Under the pieces are notes generated by a model. The model was not told the origin of the DNA, searched no databases, and saw only the letters and a list, made by a program, of their open reading frames with translations. Both the position numbers and the translations under genes were made by a program. From Ziziphus jujuba (Eukaryota > Streptophyta > Magnoliopsida > Rosales > Rhamnaceae), in assembly GCF_031755915.1 (NCBI RefSeq), contig NC_083380.1, positions 28,305,501-28,369,500 of the forward strand: 64,000 nt of DNA, read 5' to 3'. Shown here piece after piece: positions 48,236-60,300 of the stretch. Positions within the stretch are counted from its first letter, which is position 1; every line of letters starts with the position of its first letter.

Positions 48236-50126
48236 TTGTGAACTTTTAGAGAAAGAAAATGAAAGAAAAAGGCGAAAATGTAGAGAGAGAATTAGGAATT
48301 TAGAAGTTCGATTGACGGAGACGGAGAGCGATCGGCGGTGAAATCGAAGAGAGAGAGAGAGAGAGTGAAAACAGAGTTTGATTGGTTTGGTTTTTGTTTG
48401 GGTTTGGGTTTTCGGGTCGCTGTGTGACACACAGACACCACCTACCCACAGAAGGAGGGTGAGGTTGTTTGATTGCTGAGAAAATTTAAGAGCGAAAATG
48501 AAAAAATTATTGCAAATCATATATGTGTGTGACTAGGAAACTATTTAAAGTCTTTTCATCCAAGATTTTCTTTTTTATTTTATTAATTGGAAAAAAAAAA
48601 AAGTGTAACCGAGGTTTTCTTTTTCTTTTTAAAAATTTATTTATTCTTTCTTTTTTACCTACTTTTTGGCTTATTTTATGCTTATTCTTTTTTATAGTAT
48701 TTCTCAATTGTAAGAATAATATTATTATTAACTTTTTCATTATATTTTATATAATCCGTTTCAAAAGAAATTTTATATTTCATATGATTAGATTTTTACC
48801 CTTTCCTCTTTTTTTTTTCTTTTTTCTTTTCCTTTTTTTGGAATAACTAATAGCCTTGAAACAAATTTTAAATGAGAGTTGATAATTTATGCCATGTAAA
48901 GAGATTTTAATTCTAAAAATAATAAGGAAACAAATTTTTGTACTTATTGGTCAAAAGGGTTTCTAAATTGTAAAAATAATAATAATAATGATAATAATAA
49001 CAATGATTCCTTATAGATATTTATTTTTTATAGTTTTCAACGGTTAGGATGTGTCTAAACCAGCTTACGTGCCACATCTGATCTGGTTGACAAGGAAATA
49101 GAAAACTTCCATTAACCCTTTATGAGTTTAGAATATTCAACATGCTAAAAACTTGATCTTTCGATTTATTTTTTTATTTTTATTTTTTTTGATGAAATGA
49201 ATTAACTCCAATAATAAAATATTCCTATTAAATTTTTAACAACTTCGGAATACAAAATATTCTCCATTTATAAATGGACATGGAATCCATAAAGAGAATT
49301 TACGTACCCATGAATTGGAAGTGACATGACCTACAAAGTACTGAAAAATAAAATAAAATAAAATTCCCACCAAATTTGGAAGGAGATTTTCATCAAACCA
49401 TTAGCGGTATGTTTAAGAATAATATTTCCCGTACACTTAATTGTTTCAAATCAAATTTATTATCTTTTAAAAAGAAGTAAAAATAACAAAATTTTAGCAT
49501 TAACAAAAACGACAAGAAGAGGTTTGTTTTGTGCACAATTTTTGGAATCATATACGAGATTCTTCGTTTATAAATCCACGTGGAATTTACATATAGGGTT
49601 CACATGGGCTTGAATTGGGAATAATGCAATCCAACCTACATGAGTTAAAAGAGTGGTGTAGTCTAAAAAGTGCTAAATATTCTTTTCCTTCAAATTGGGA
49701 ATGAGTTTCTCATCCAAACAATTCGCTATTATTACATTTATGGATAACCTTATCATACATTTTAATTATTTTCAATCAAAAATTTTATTTTTAAAAAGTG
49801 AAAATAAATAAACATAACTTAATTAAAAAAAAAAAAAAAAACAACAACAATGGAAGGAGTTTGTTGCAAATAATTGATTACACAAAAAATTTAAGATATT
49901 TTTAAAATTTTTAAGTCATATACAACCCTCCCCTTTCACAAATCCACATGAAGTGGTCCACGTGCATTGTAGGGAGTGGTATTGTTTGGTCTTTGAGTTA
50001 GGAGTAATGCAATCTAGAAAGTGGAAAATATTTTTTCAAGGAGGTTTTTTTTTTCTTTTTTTCTATTTTTTTTTGTGACTGTTAACAATTATATTTAGGG
50101 ATAACTACAGTTTGCCCCATCAATTA

Positions 50127-50280
50127 TACTTCCTTCAAATACTTTTTGCACTTTGTATCCAAAACTGCAAAACGTCTCACTTAACCCCCTAAATCATTGG
50201 TCATATTTCCTTTAAATACCTTTTACACTTTGTTTCCAAAATTGCAAAACCTCTCACTTACCCCCTAAACCATTATTTTA
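50127..50280. repeat. 77-bp tandem duplication
   Basis: Units at 50127-50203 and 50204-50280 share CTTTNAATAC, GCAAAAC and TCTCACTTA plus CCCCCTAAA in the same order, with roughly a dozen differences between them. Confidence 0.75.
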
Positions 50281-51367
50281 TATTTACTTAATCTAGTTGT
50301 GTAATAATCTTTAATAAAATGTAACGGTCAATTAGTCTATCAAGCCTCTTTTAAAAACGCTAGCCAAATTACTTTTAAAAATTTAAATTCACATACTTAT
50401 ATACATGTAAAGCGTCATAATCCAACACATTTTGTTGGATAGCATCCTCGCAGTTTATTCAACCACAATCCCTTTTGTGGGATTTATATATATTTTATTG
50501 ATCTATTAGTTTATAAGCCCATCTATGTTTTGATGGTCTATTAATAGTTTTCATGACTCACAAATTTATTCTAGCCTTATTAAGCTCTAATACTATTTGC
50601 GACCATCCATTGATTTAGTGAATCTTTTTTAAAATTGCTAACCATGTTACTTTTTCAGATTATAAACTCACATATTTATATATATTTGTAATGTATTATG
50701 CCAAGGAATGTGCAACTTTCCAATAAATTTGACAAAATTGATCATAATATTGTCCAAAAGTAAAAAAAATATATATAAATAAAAATATTTATAAACAAAA
50801 TTATAAGAGTTGTGAATGTTTAATTTTATCAAACTCATTTGTTAAATTGCATTTTAGACTTACAAAGGGTTTTGAATCTCATTTTTTAATGGGGTTCAAA
50901 AATTTGTGGACCTTTACTTTTAAAAAGTAGCAAACCTCCTTTGGAAACGTTCATCTTTTTTAAGGGATTCAAATTTTTTTCCACAACAATCCAAATCTAA
51001 TTTTTCTTTTAGCTTTTACAATTTTTTAAATGACTTTTTTACAATAGAAGTTAAGAAAAATAAGGAAAAAAACTTATATGAAAACTAGTTACGCAATTCA
51101 AGTACTAACAAATATATTGGTAAAAAATTGAACTCTGATTAAGAAAGTAAAGATTCAAGTTCCAACATCGTCTAAATCATAAATTTAATCATATTTGTCA
51201 AGCTATCAATATGGATGTACATAAATTATATAGGTTTTATTTAGCAATAACTAATAGAAAGCTAAGATAATATTTGGCCTAATTTATAGAAAGCTAAAAG
51301 TAACTTTTGAAGCTGTTTTTTCGAATTGTGGTTCTGTAAATACAATACAGATGTACACAAATTATGT

Positions 51368-51590
51368 AGGTCTTGTTCGACATAATTTATGGGAAGTTAA
51401 AAACAACTTTTAAAAACTGTTTTTTGAAGTGTCTTAATAATTTTCAAAAAATATTTTAAACTTTCAAAAATATTTACAACCAAAACTAATAAATAGTATT
51501 TTTTTTTTTCAAGAAATACTTTTGAAAAAGTAAAAGAAAAAGCATAAAAAAAAAAGTGGAAACAAAAGCAGCTATGTTGAATAAGGCCAT
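51368..51590. mobile_element. MITE-like element (GGYCTTRTTC termini)
   Basis: Left end GGTCTTGTTCGACATAA; reverse complement of the right end GGCCTTATTCAACATAG. This is a 17-bp imperfect inverted repeat with 12-13 matches. The interior carries AAAAACTGTTTTTT and AAGCAGCT wording similar to a fragment at 6570-6730 and to 51230-51330, suggesting several copies of one family nearby. Target duplications not resolved. Confidence 0.5.
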
Positions 51591-52928
51591 ATCTACATGG
51601 ATTAGTGAATCCGCCACTTGAAGATAAAAGCGCATGTCAACTTTTACTCTTCCAACCGTTTTTAGTTACCCCAAAAAAGCTTCCTATATCATGCACTTAT
51701 TAATATAATGATGTTCTAACTTAAATAAATTAAAATTATTTTTATTGTGAACAAAAAATAGAGATTTCAGACACTTTTTATTAATTTTTATGTATTGTTG
51801 AAATGGTGGTGGAATATTCATCGATGATTATGGTGGGAATAGAAGACAATTCACTGGCTGGGGAAATTTAGACTTGTCTTTTTTTTTTTTTTTTCTTCGA
51901 AAACCTTAATATTGTAACGACCAGTGGTATTTTGGTTAAAACATGGTAAATTTTGTAAAACCCTTGAAAAAAAATGTTATTGGGTGAATTTTCCTAACAA
52001 TAATCAATAATAATATAGTGACCATTTGTTTATAGAATTTGTTTGTCTAACCATATTAAAAATGATATGGTAATATTCAATGGACTTGTTTTATATTTAT
52101 TTATATTTAAATTGTATGAATATTTTAGATAATAATATATTCACATATGCCATTTCGTAAATAATTTTAGTAAATATTTACTCTTACTAAATAATAATAC
52201 CAAAATAATTAAAATTGTTTATTAAATAATATAAACAATGTAGTAATATTTAATTGATTTATTTATTTTATTTGCTTAAGGTTTGTTTTGTATAATTGAT
52301 GAAAATAATTTTTTTATCTATAAAATTTTCTTATAGTATTCTTTTTAATAAAAACATTTATTAAAAAGCTAGTAGTTATTTAGTTGTCAATTAAAAATGT
52401 GGTGTAAATATTAAAATGAGCATTTGACAACATAACTATAGAAGTCCTTTTGATTTAACTGTGTACAATATTATTTTTTTACATGCCTTTTGAGCCCCCC
52501 AAAAAAAAAAAAAACAATATTATTTTTTTACTATATATTCAATAATTTTTTTTTATATAGGTACTGTAAATTAAAAAAATATGTAACACTTAAAAATTAA
52601 TAATACTCAAATTAATATGGTAAATATTATTGTTTATAAATTATATTATTTTAATTTTATTGTTTAGATTTTAGCTTATGTATTTAGTTCTTTAAATAGA
52701 TAAAAATAATGTTCAGGAAACAAAAGAAAATAAGGTGAGGACCCAAAACATTTTTAATGATTGAATTTTATACAAGTTTAATTAGGATATATTGGGTTTT
52801 TTTTTTTGTTATTTAAAATAACAAAGAAAAAGTGGTACGTAAGAAAAGTATTTTTGGTAATTATGGTATGTAATAAAGTTTCATTGAATAGTAATTGAAT
52901 TTATTATATATATATATATATATATATA

Positions 52929-52965
52929 TCTATATAATATATAAAAGTAGAATAGTCAGTGTCAT
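52929..52965 (+). mobile_element. Helitron-like 5' terminus (first copy)
   Basis: TCTATATAATATATAAAAGT preceded by A fits the TC start and AT-rich wording of many plant Helitron 5' ends. No matching CTRRT end with hairpin was found, so this is a terminus-like match only. Confidence 0.3.
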
Positions 52966-53951
52966 ATGTCATCATAATATTCTTCAAAATTTCTTCTAAA
53001 ATCATCATAAAAAAATCATAATTTATTGAAAATTATGGCCTTATAAAAATTATGTAAAATTCAACTTCCCTTCTCTTTATTATTTATTGCCTTATCAAAA
53101 TGTCAATACTAATAAAGCTGCTATTTAAGAGCATAAGATTTTTTACTTTTAATTGTTTGTATTCAAAAATATATATTGTTATTAGGACAAAAATATAAAA
53201 TGTATAATTACTACAAAATATAGTATTATATTTGTAAAATATTAAGTGTATCTCCATATATAATATATTTTAAATTTTTTACACATACAAATGTGATTAT
53301 ATGGAAAATAATAAAAATATCTCCTTATTTAGACCAAAAAAAAATACATAAAAAATATAATTTTGTTTTACTAATGGAAAAAATTTGAAATATCATTTTC
53401 ACAATATAATTGTTAAATATAGCAAAATAAGATTTATATTTAAAATAAATTTTTTATTTTATCTCTATTCACTGAATAAATCAAATACATTTGGTTTTTC
53501 GTTAGTACTTGCAAAGAATAAAACAAAAAAAGGAAAAAGATAGTCAGGATGAAAAAATATTATTAAAATTTATAATCTATATATTAATATTTTTGTTAAT
53601 TTGTTATATTTATTTTATTGTGAAATAAAAAGATATTATAGATAGTAATTAATAATTAGATTTTTTATACTAATACATATACATATATAGATATGTAATA
53701 AATGGATTCAATATCAAAATATATAGATTTTAATAATTAAATTTATCTTCTTATTTAATCTTCTTAAAATATATGTAATCATAAATAAAATATTTTATAA
53801 GATAAAAATGTGTCCATTTGATGAATAATAATAATAATAAAAATAAATATAATTTCATTATATTATGAGTGTTTAATATAAAAAATTAATTATTGTAATA
53901 AATCAAAAAAATGCATTTGAATTTGAATTTGAATTATATAGATGAAAAATA

Positions 53952-54031
53952 TTATATAAATACATTTGAATTTAAATTTGAACTCCATAGGTTATATAAA
54001 TACATTTGAATTTAAATTTGAACTCCATAGG
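53952..54031. repeat. Perfect 40-bp tandem duplication
   Basis: The 40 bp at 53952-53991 are repeated exactly at 53992-54031. Degenerate CATTTGAATTTAAATT copies flank it on both sides (53913-53933 and 54055-54072). No spacers, so not CRISPR-like. Confidence 0.85.
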
Positions 54032-54603
54032 TGGAAAAAATAAGACAGGTAAATACATTTGAATTTAAATTCTATAACTGAATAATATTATGCATAGATG
54101 TTAAACTTTTTCCTTTTAACAAACTTTTATAATATAGATTGAAAAGTAAAAAAAAAAATAAAAAATAAGATTCAAATATACTTAATAACAATAAAATATT
54201 TTAATAAGTTTTCAAATATGGCTGAACATGTTGATTTTATCAACCAAATCAACACTAACAAGACGCAATAAATGTTCAAAATTCGAATACTAAGACTTTT
54301 GAAGGTTACAAGCTTGGATGATAAATCATAAATTAGTAGGATTAAAATAGTTTTAATGGAGGGACAATTGTTTTTCCTTAAAATTTTATAACATATTATT
54401 ATTATTATTATTATTATTATTTGTTTCAGTATATATAATACTTATTTATTTTTAATTTGCTGTTTTAAATTATTTTTTTATAATAAATAAAATATATGAT
54501 ATAATTTAAAGTTATGTATGAAAACATCCATGTAATATATAATAACATTAAAGCTTAAATATTATTATTTAATTATTTTTTATAATATTATATACACATA
54601 TTA

Positions 54604-54640
54604 TCTATATTATATATAAAAGTAAGATATTTAGTAAAAA
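54604..54640 (+). mobile_element. Helitron-like 5' terminus (second copy)
   Basis: TCTATATTATATATAAAAGT preceded by A differs from the copy at 52929 at one base over the first 20. The 3' end is unknown. Confidence 0.3.
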
Positions 54641-56989
54641 AAGTCTTCCACATATCATTCGTATATTTGAATATAATTAATTATCATGAATTATTTTTAA
54701 AATTATTTATTATGATTACATATATCGTACATCAATGCTAGTAAACTAATAATAGAGTTTTTTAAGAGAAGATTAAAATTTAAATTTTTATAGAACAGTT
54801 TAAAAAATTTATTGTTTTAGTCAACAAATACTGTGACTAAACATTTATTTTAATTTTTTTTTATAAAATAAAGAACTTTTAAACATTTATTTTGTTTCTT
54901 GTTTTTCTGAAAAAAGAGTTTTCTGGTCTCTAAGTACAGCTTTTTCAGTTGAAGAAAGCTATACCAAATATGTGCTTAGGCTATATTTGGAATTTGGAAA
55001 CTACTGCAACAAAAGGTAAAAAATGGGAAGATTTTAGTTTTCTTTGTTTGGCTATAGAAAAACAAGCGAGGAAAAAAAGAAAAAAAAAGAAAAGGAAAAC
55101 TCAACGGAATAAGGAAAATAAATAATAAAGGATGGCGATTTTACTTTACTATTATTTTCAATCCGAAAAACTAAAATTCTATAAAAATTTATTTTTTAAA
55201 ATTTCTTATTCCAAGCACCTTTTTTATTTATTATTTTTTCCTTCTACCCATTCTCGCTTTTCATGATGAATGATCCTATAAATTGAAAACCTTTTTTTTT
55301 TTTTATTTGTTAGCCAAACATATAAAAATATTTTATTTTTATTCCTTTCAATTTTTTTCCTTAGTCTTTCACACATGCAAATAAAATCTTATTTATTTAA
55401 AAGTTTACTTATTCATATTTATTTTATATAAATATGTTTATTATCAATATGTATTGATAAATATCATCGCTAAATGATTTTGGAACATCTAATATTATTG
55501 TTTCCCTAATTTATACTATAATTACAAATCATTCATGAATATTTTTCTAATTGTATTTGCATTAATAATTATTGGAAATGTGTAAACGGTTTTTGTGTAA
55601 AATATATTATCAATTACTATTGGAATTTATAACTTATTAAAGATATATATTTTTTTAGTTAGTTCAAATTTTATGATAAATATAATGTGTCAATTATAGT
55701 TTGAAGGAATTATTAAATGTTATATCATCCAAATTTTTTTTATAAATACCTAGGATAACATTTAAAAAAATGTTGATAAAAGTAAATATGTGAATTATGG
55801 CTGATAAATGGAAGATAAGAGTTTGTTTGGGAATCAATTAGTAGAAATCACTTCTCTCATATGATTTATAAAAAATAACATAATTGATGTTTCTTTCATA
55901 ATCATCAAGTAAGTCGTTTTCTAACCCATAATTTCTTATAGGTTTTACTTAAATTGTGTGAAATTGGTTTATAAAATAAAGCTCATTTTGATAACTTTTT
56001 CTTTTTACCATTATCAATAGATATAATAGTAATTTTATAATTCATTCATGTTTAATTTTTCAAATCAAAAAGAAAAGTAGAAGACTATAAACATAAAACA
56101 TTACTAAACTATAAAGAAAATCACAAAAAAAAAAGGCTTATACATATATATAGAGATATATTTTTCAAACATGAAAAAAGTGTTTTCAATATTTTAAATT
56201 TACTTCCAAGTCAACTAGATTTAATCTACTCAGCAAATGTTGTTCGACCACAGACTATTATTGTATCAGAGAAAAAAGAAAAAAAACTTTGATAAAACAA
56301 AAAAATTACAATTGTTACTTAAAACAGTGATAAGAAATCATAAATTTTTTTTTTATTTAAACAAGAAAAATGTTAAAAAATGTAATTTAAAAAAAGAGTA
56401 TTAAAAAAAAGAATGTTAGATTTGCAAATCAAAGATGCATTTTTACAAAAAACAAAAAAAGGAAAAGAAGAAGAAGCAAAAACTGACTATTTTGAAATTT
56501 ACCAATTTAGAGATTTATATGGGTCCATAAGGGAAGCCAAAAAAGCATACCACAAAACGAAAAATATTATTTTTAAGTCATTATTTACGAATTTATTTAT
56601 TAAATTCTGAAAGTCGAAGAGCAAGAATTATAAAATCATAAAGAATGAATTTTTTTTTGTTTTTTTGTTTTAATTTATAAGATTACCAATTGTAATTTTC
56701 CCCCAAAAAAAATAAAAAATCAACTACTGGAAATTTTAAAGCCCATAATAGAAAAAATGAAATTTTAAAGCCCATTATGATACAAAGAGTCGTATTCAAG
56801 GCCCATTATAACAAATAATAATTCATTTATTTTTAATTCGCACCTCAAATTTCAATTAAATTTTTTTTAAAATTTTTTTATTATTATTTTTTTTTCCATT
56901 TTCCAATTTGATATTTTTTCCCCCAAAACAAACATTTTTAGGAAATCCTGCCATTTTTTTCAGAGACTGACACACAGAAGCTAAGTCCC

Positions 56990-57302
56990 AAGATTACCCT
57001 TCAACCATATCCGACGGCTATTCCATACCCGTACCCGTACCCGTTTCACAGTCGGGTACAGTTGGCGTGAATGGCGAGTCCATCCATGTAAACATAAACA
57101 GGTAAAAATACGAGTACAACTTCTGAATTCTGATCAAACTCTCTCTTTTTCTGTTTTTCCTTTTTTTTTTTTTTGTTTTGCTGATTTTCATTTTGTGTGC
57201 CCTAATTCTTGTTTGGATTTCAAGTTTTTCTGTTTAGTCATTGAATTCTTTTAATTTATAATTCTGAGAATTACTTTGAGGTAAAGGAGGGAAAAAGGAT
57301 CA
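56990..57302 (+). promoter_or_regulatory. Likely promoter and 5' leader of the spatacsin homologue
   Basis: Base composition rises sharply in G+C from about 56,990. The segment includes a CCCGTA hexamer repeat (57028-57045) and a pyrimidine-rich stretch (57139-57175), typical of a plant leader. The upstream AT-rich desert ends here. No TATA box could be singled out, and a 5'-UTR intron cannot be excluded. Confidence 0.4.
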
Positions 57303-60300
57303 ATGGATTTGCCTTTGCGCGGTGAAGGACCTGCAATACTACAGTTGCAGCGATGGGGTCCTTCTCATCCCCAACTCAACCTTTCCGAGTTTCGTGAAGC
57401 TTTCATTTCCCCTACAAGGGAGCTTCTTTTGCTGCTTTCAACTCGCCGTGAAGCATTGTTGCTTCCTCTTATCACAGCTGGTGAGTTTTTTTTTTTTTTT
57501 TTAATTTTCCTTTCTTGCTTCTTTCTCTGTTGTATTCTATATTTATTTATTTATTCTTGAATATGTGTATATATGTATATGTATATGTATATGAATTATC
57601 TAGAGCGAGTTAAAATGGAGGGGAGAGTGATGGAAAGTGTTCATTTGTTTAGGTTCAGGAGCTTCCAGCTCACAAGCTTTGGTTTTGCCAAATGGGTTAG
57701 AAGATTCAAGAATGGATGATCTACCATGCTCTTCTGGGTCTTCTGGGTCGGTAGTGGATGATTTTGATAACAGTTTCTTTTTTAAAAATGAAACATCCGG
57801 ATGTAAAAGTTATCCCTATGTTGGTGATGTAGAATCTCTAGCTTGGGGTGTTTGTGGTGATACTTACAATCTGCATCAGGATGCTTTGTTTAGAGAATTT
57901 TTGTTTGTATCTGGCAACCATGGTGTAACGGTACATGCATTTTGTAAACCCAATATAAACAATGCAAGAAGTGGAATTGAATCGGAGAAGAATGAGTTTG
58001 GGCAAGGAAGGTGGGTGGAGTGGGGGCCTTGTGCTACATTAGTTCGAGATGAGGAGTCATGTAGTGAAACACGTAGAAACGTAGAGGATGTAAAAGTGGT
58101 TAACGGAAATAGTGAGATCCGAAACAATGTTGTGAATGCGAGTGGGAAGGATGATTTATCAAGAGGTATTGATTCCAAGAGATGGATGCAAACTTTCTTC
58201 ACAGAAGTTGAAGATATCGAAACTGGTGGTAAAGTATGGACCAGATTTCCTCAGAAGTCATCATATCCTTGCTCTGCAAAGGTTGTTTCCTTTAGCATTT
58301 TTAATAGTAATTCACCTTTTAGAGACTTCCTATCTCAGTGCAACTCTTTGTCAAATAAGGAGCCTTTTCAGGAAGCTATACATGATTCAGACGATGATCC
58401 ATCTACCAATTCAGAGTTACCTTCTTCTGGTTCGAATTTTTGCCCTAAGATTTTGTCTACTGTTTTTGGTGTTGCGATGAACAGTTTATACAAATGCTCC
58501 AGAGTTTTTTCCAGCAATTCGCATTACTGTATTGGATTTGTTTTGACGTTGGTGGATCCAGTATCTAGCAGTAACAGTGATGGAAGTGAAAGGAGCATGT
58601 ACAAAAATGTAGTCCTTGTTGCTAGGTTAGACAATTGGGGAATTCAGTGGGTTTGCTCAATTAAGCTTGAGGAAAATCTAAATGTTGGCCCACTGGTTGA
58701 GTGGACGGACTTTTGTTTTTCTGAAAATCTTCTTGTTTGTCTTAATGCCTCAGGCTTAATTGTTTTTTATTCTGCAACGTCAGGTGAGTTTGTTGGACAG
58801 TTAGATGTTCTACAGAATTTTGGCCTCAAGCGTCAGTCTTATTTTCTGGAGAAAAGCAAATTGTCTGTATTTGCTGACAGAAAAAGTATACAAGTTGATG
58901 AGGTCCAGGATAGTTCAACTTCTCAATTTGGCAATTGTTGTGGTAGAAGAATTTTTAGTAGATTGATGAGTGCTTTGCATACTTCCCTCTTAGCTGTGGT
59001 TGATGAATATGGTGCAATATATGTGATATGTGCTGGTGACTATTTGGTGGAAGAATGTCATACCAATGAGCTGCTTCCGCATTATAAGCGACTTGGACTT
59101 GGGATGCTGGTTGGTTGGGAGGTTGGTGGTTCTGACATTGGTTGCCAAAGAATGTATCCTGGTTTTGATGGTTATTTCAATTATGATGGTTATTTCAATT
59201 ATAGCACGTCATCCATGAGTAAAGGGCATTTTCCTTACTTGAATGATAGTGGAAGTAATCCACTTCAGAAATTTCAAGAGGGAAACATTCGTGGAAAAGG
59301 GAAGCAATACTCATTTTTAAGTGGTTTTTCTGCTAGTTCAGAGATAAATCAGATGTTTCACAGTGCTGATGTAAAGTCTCACCTTTTGCGCAAAATATTT
59401 CTTCCCATGTATAAATTCAGTGGGGATGATTCTATTTGCTTTTCTCCATTTGGAATTACTCGGCTCCGTAGGAAGCACAACATGAAGGATCAGAAGGGTT
59501 CTCAAATTGTCCATTTTAATCTTCGTGCAGAGTTAGCAGTCTGTGATGATAGCTGCTTGAATAGTGGGTGTGAGATGTTTTACCTCCAGGGGAGGGATGT
59601 TTTCATTGGAGATGCAATTGGTTGCACTTTCCAGGGTTGTTTTTATTTGGTGACAGAAGGTGGTCTTTCGGTGGTTCTTCCCTCTGTTTCAGTATCTTCA
59701 AATTTCTTTCCTGTTGAGTCAATTGGATATCGGCATTCAAGTAACCATTCAGGCACTGGATATCAACTAAAAGACAACTTGGAATTGAAAGATTTCAAAC
59801 AACCATGGTTGCCATGGAATATTGAGGTTTTGGACAGAGTTCTTCTGTATGGAAGTACTGAAGAAGCAGACCACCTGTGTCGGGAAAATGGTAAGTAATA
59901 ACTGGAGGTGTATGGTTTCTAGCATGCTATTAGATACTATTTTCTTCATGGTACTTTTATTTTTGGTAATATTTTCTTCATGGTACTTATTTGAAGAGAT
60001 AGTTTCCTTAATCTTAAGAGTCTTTTGGTTGTTTTGTTGGATCATTATTTAATTTTTTCACTTAAAGAGCTTCTGTGTTGGAAATGCATCTTAAATAATC
60101 AGGACAACAGGAATGGACTTTTTTTTGAGACATTATGCTTTGATTTTTGGTCCTGTTAGATTACTAGTATATTTAGAAGTTCCAGTTGTGGTTAATAAAG
60201 GGGATGCCTCATCTATGATGCTAGAAACAGAAGAAGATGGTAATTCTCTTTGATGCTAAAGTTTGGAATAACAGGTACTAAGTGGTAATGATTCACGGAC

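Larger units (their letters stand above)
48500..56990. other. 8.5 kb AT-rich, repeat-derived intergenic region, no gene
   Basis: Extremely AT-rich. No open frame has recognisable similarity; the longest (48523-48846 and 56413-56610) are Phe- or Lys-rich artefacts of base composition. It holds the duplicated segment at 50127-50280, the MITE at 51368-51590, two Helitron-like starts and a 40-bp tandem duplication, all listed separately. The rest shows no structure I can support. Confidence 0.55.

Noticed and set aside
48523..48846. 107-codon Phe-rich frame upstream of the UCH-related gene
   Set aside because: Composition artefact of T-rich DNA, opposed by an equally long Lys-rich frame on the other strand.
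53913..54075. Repeated CATTTGAATTTAAATT units that might suggest a CRISPR-like array
   Set aside because: The units are contiguous without unique spacers and lie in plant nuclear DNA, so they are simple tandem repeats.
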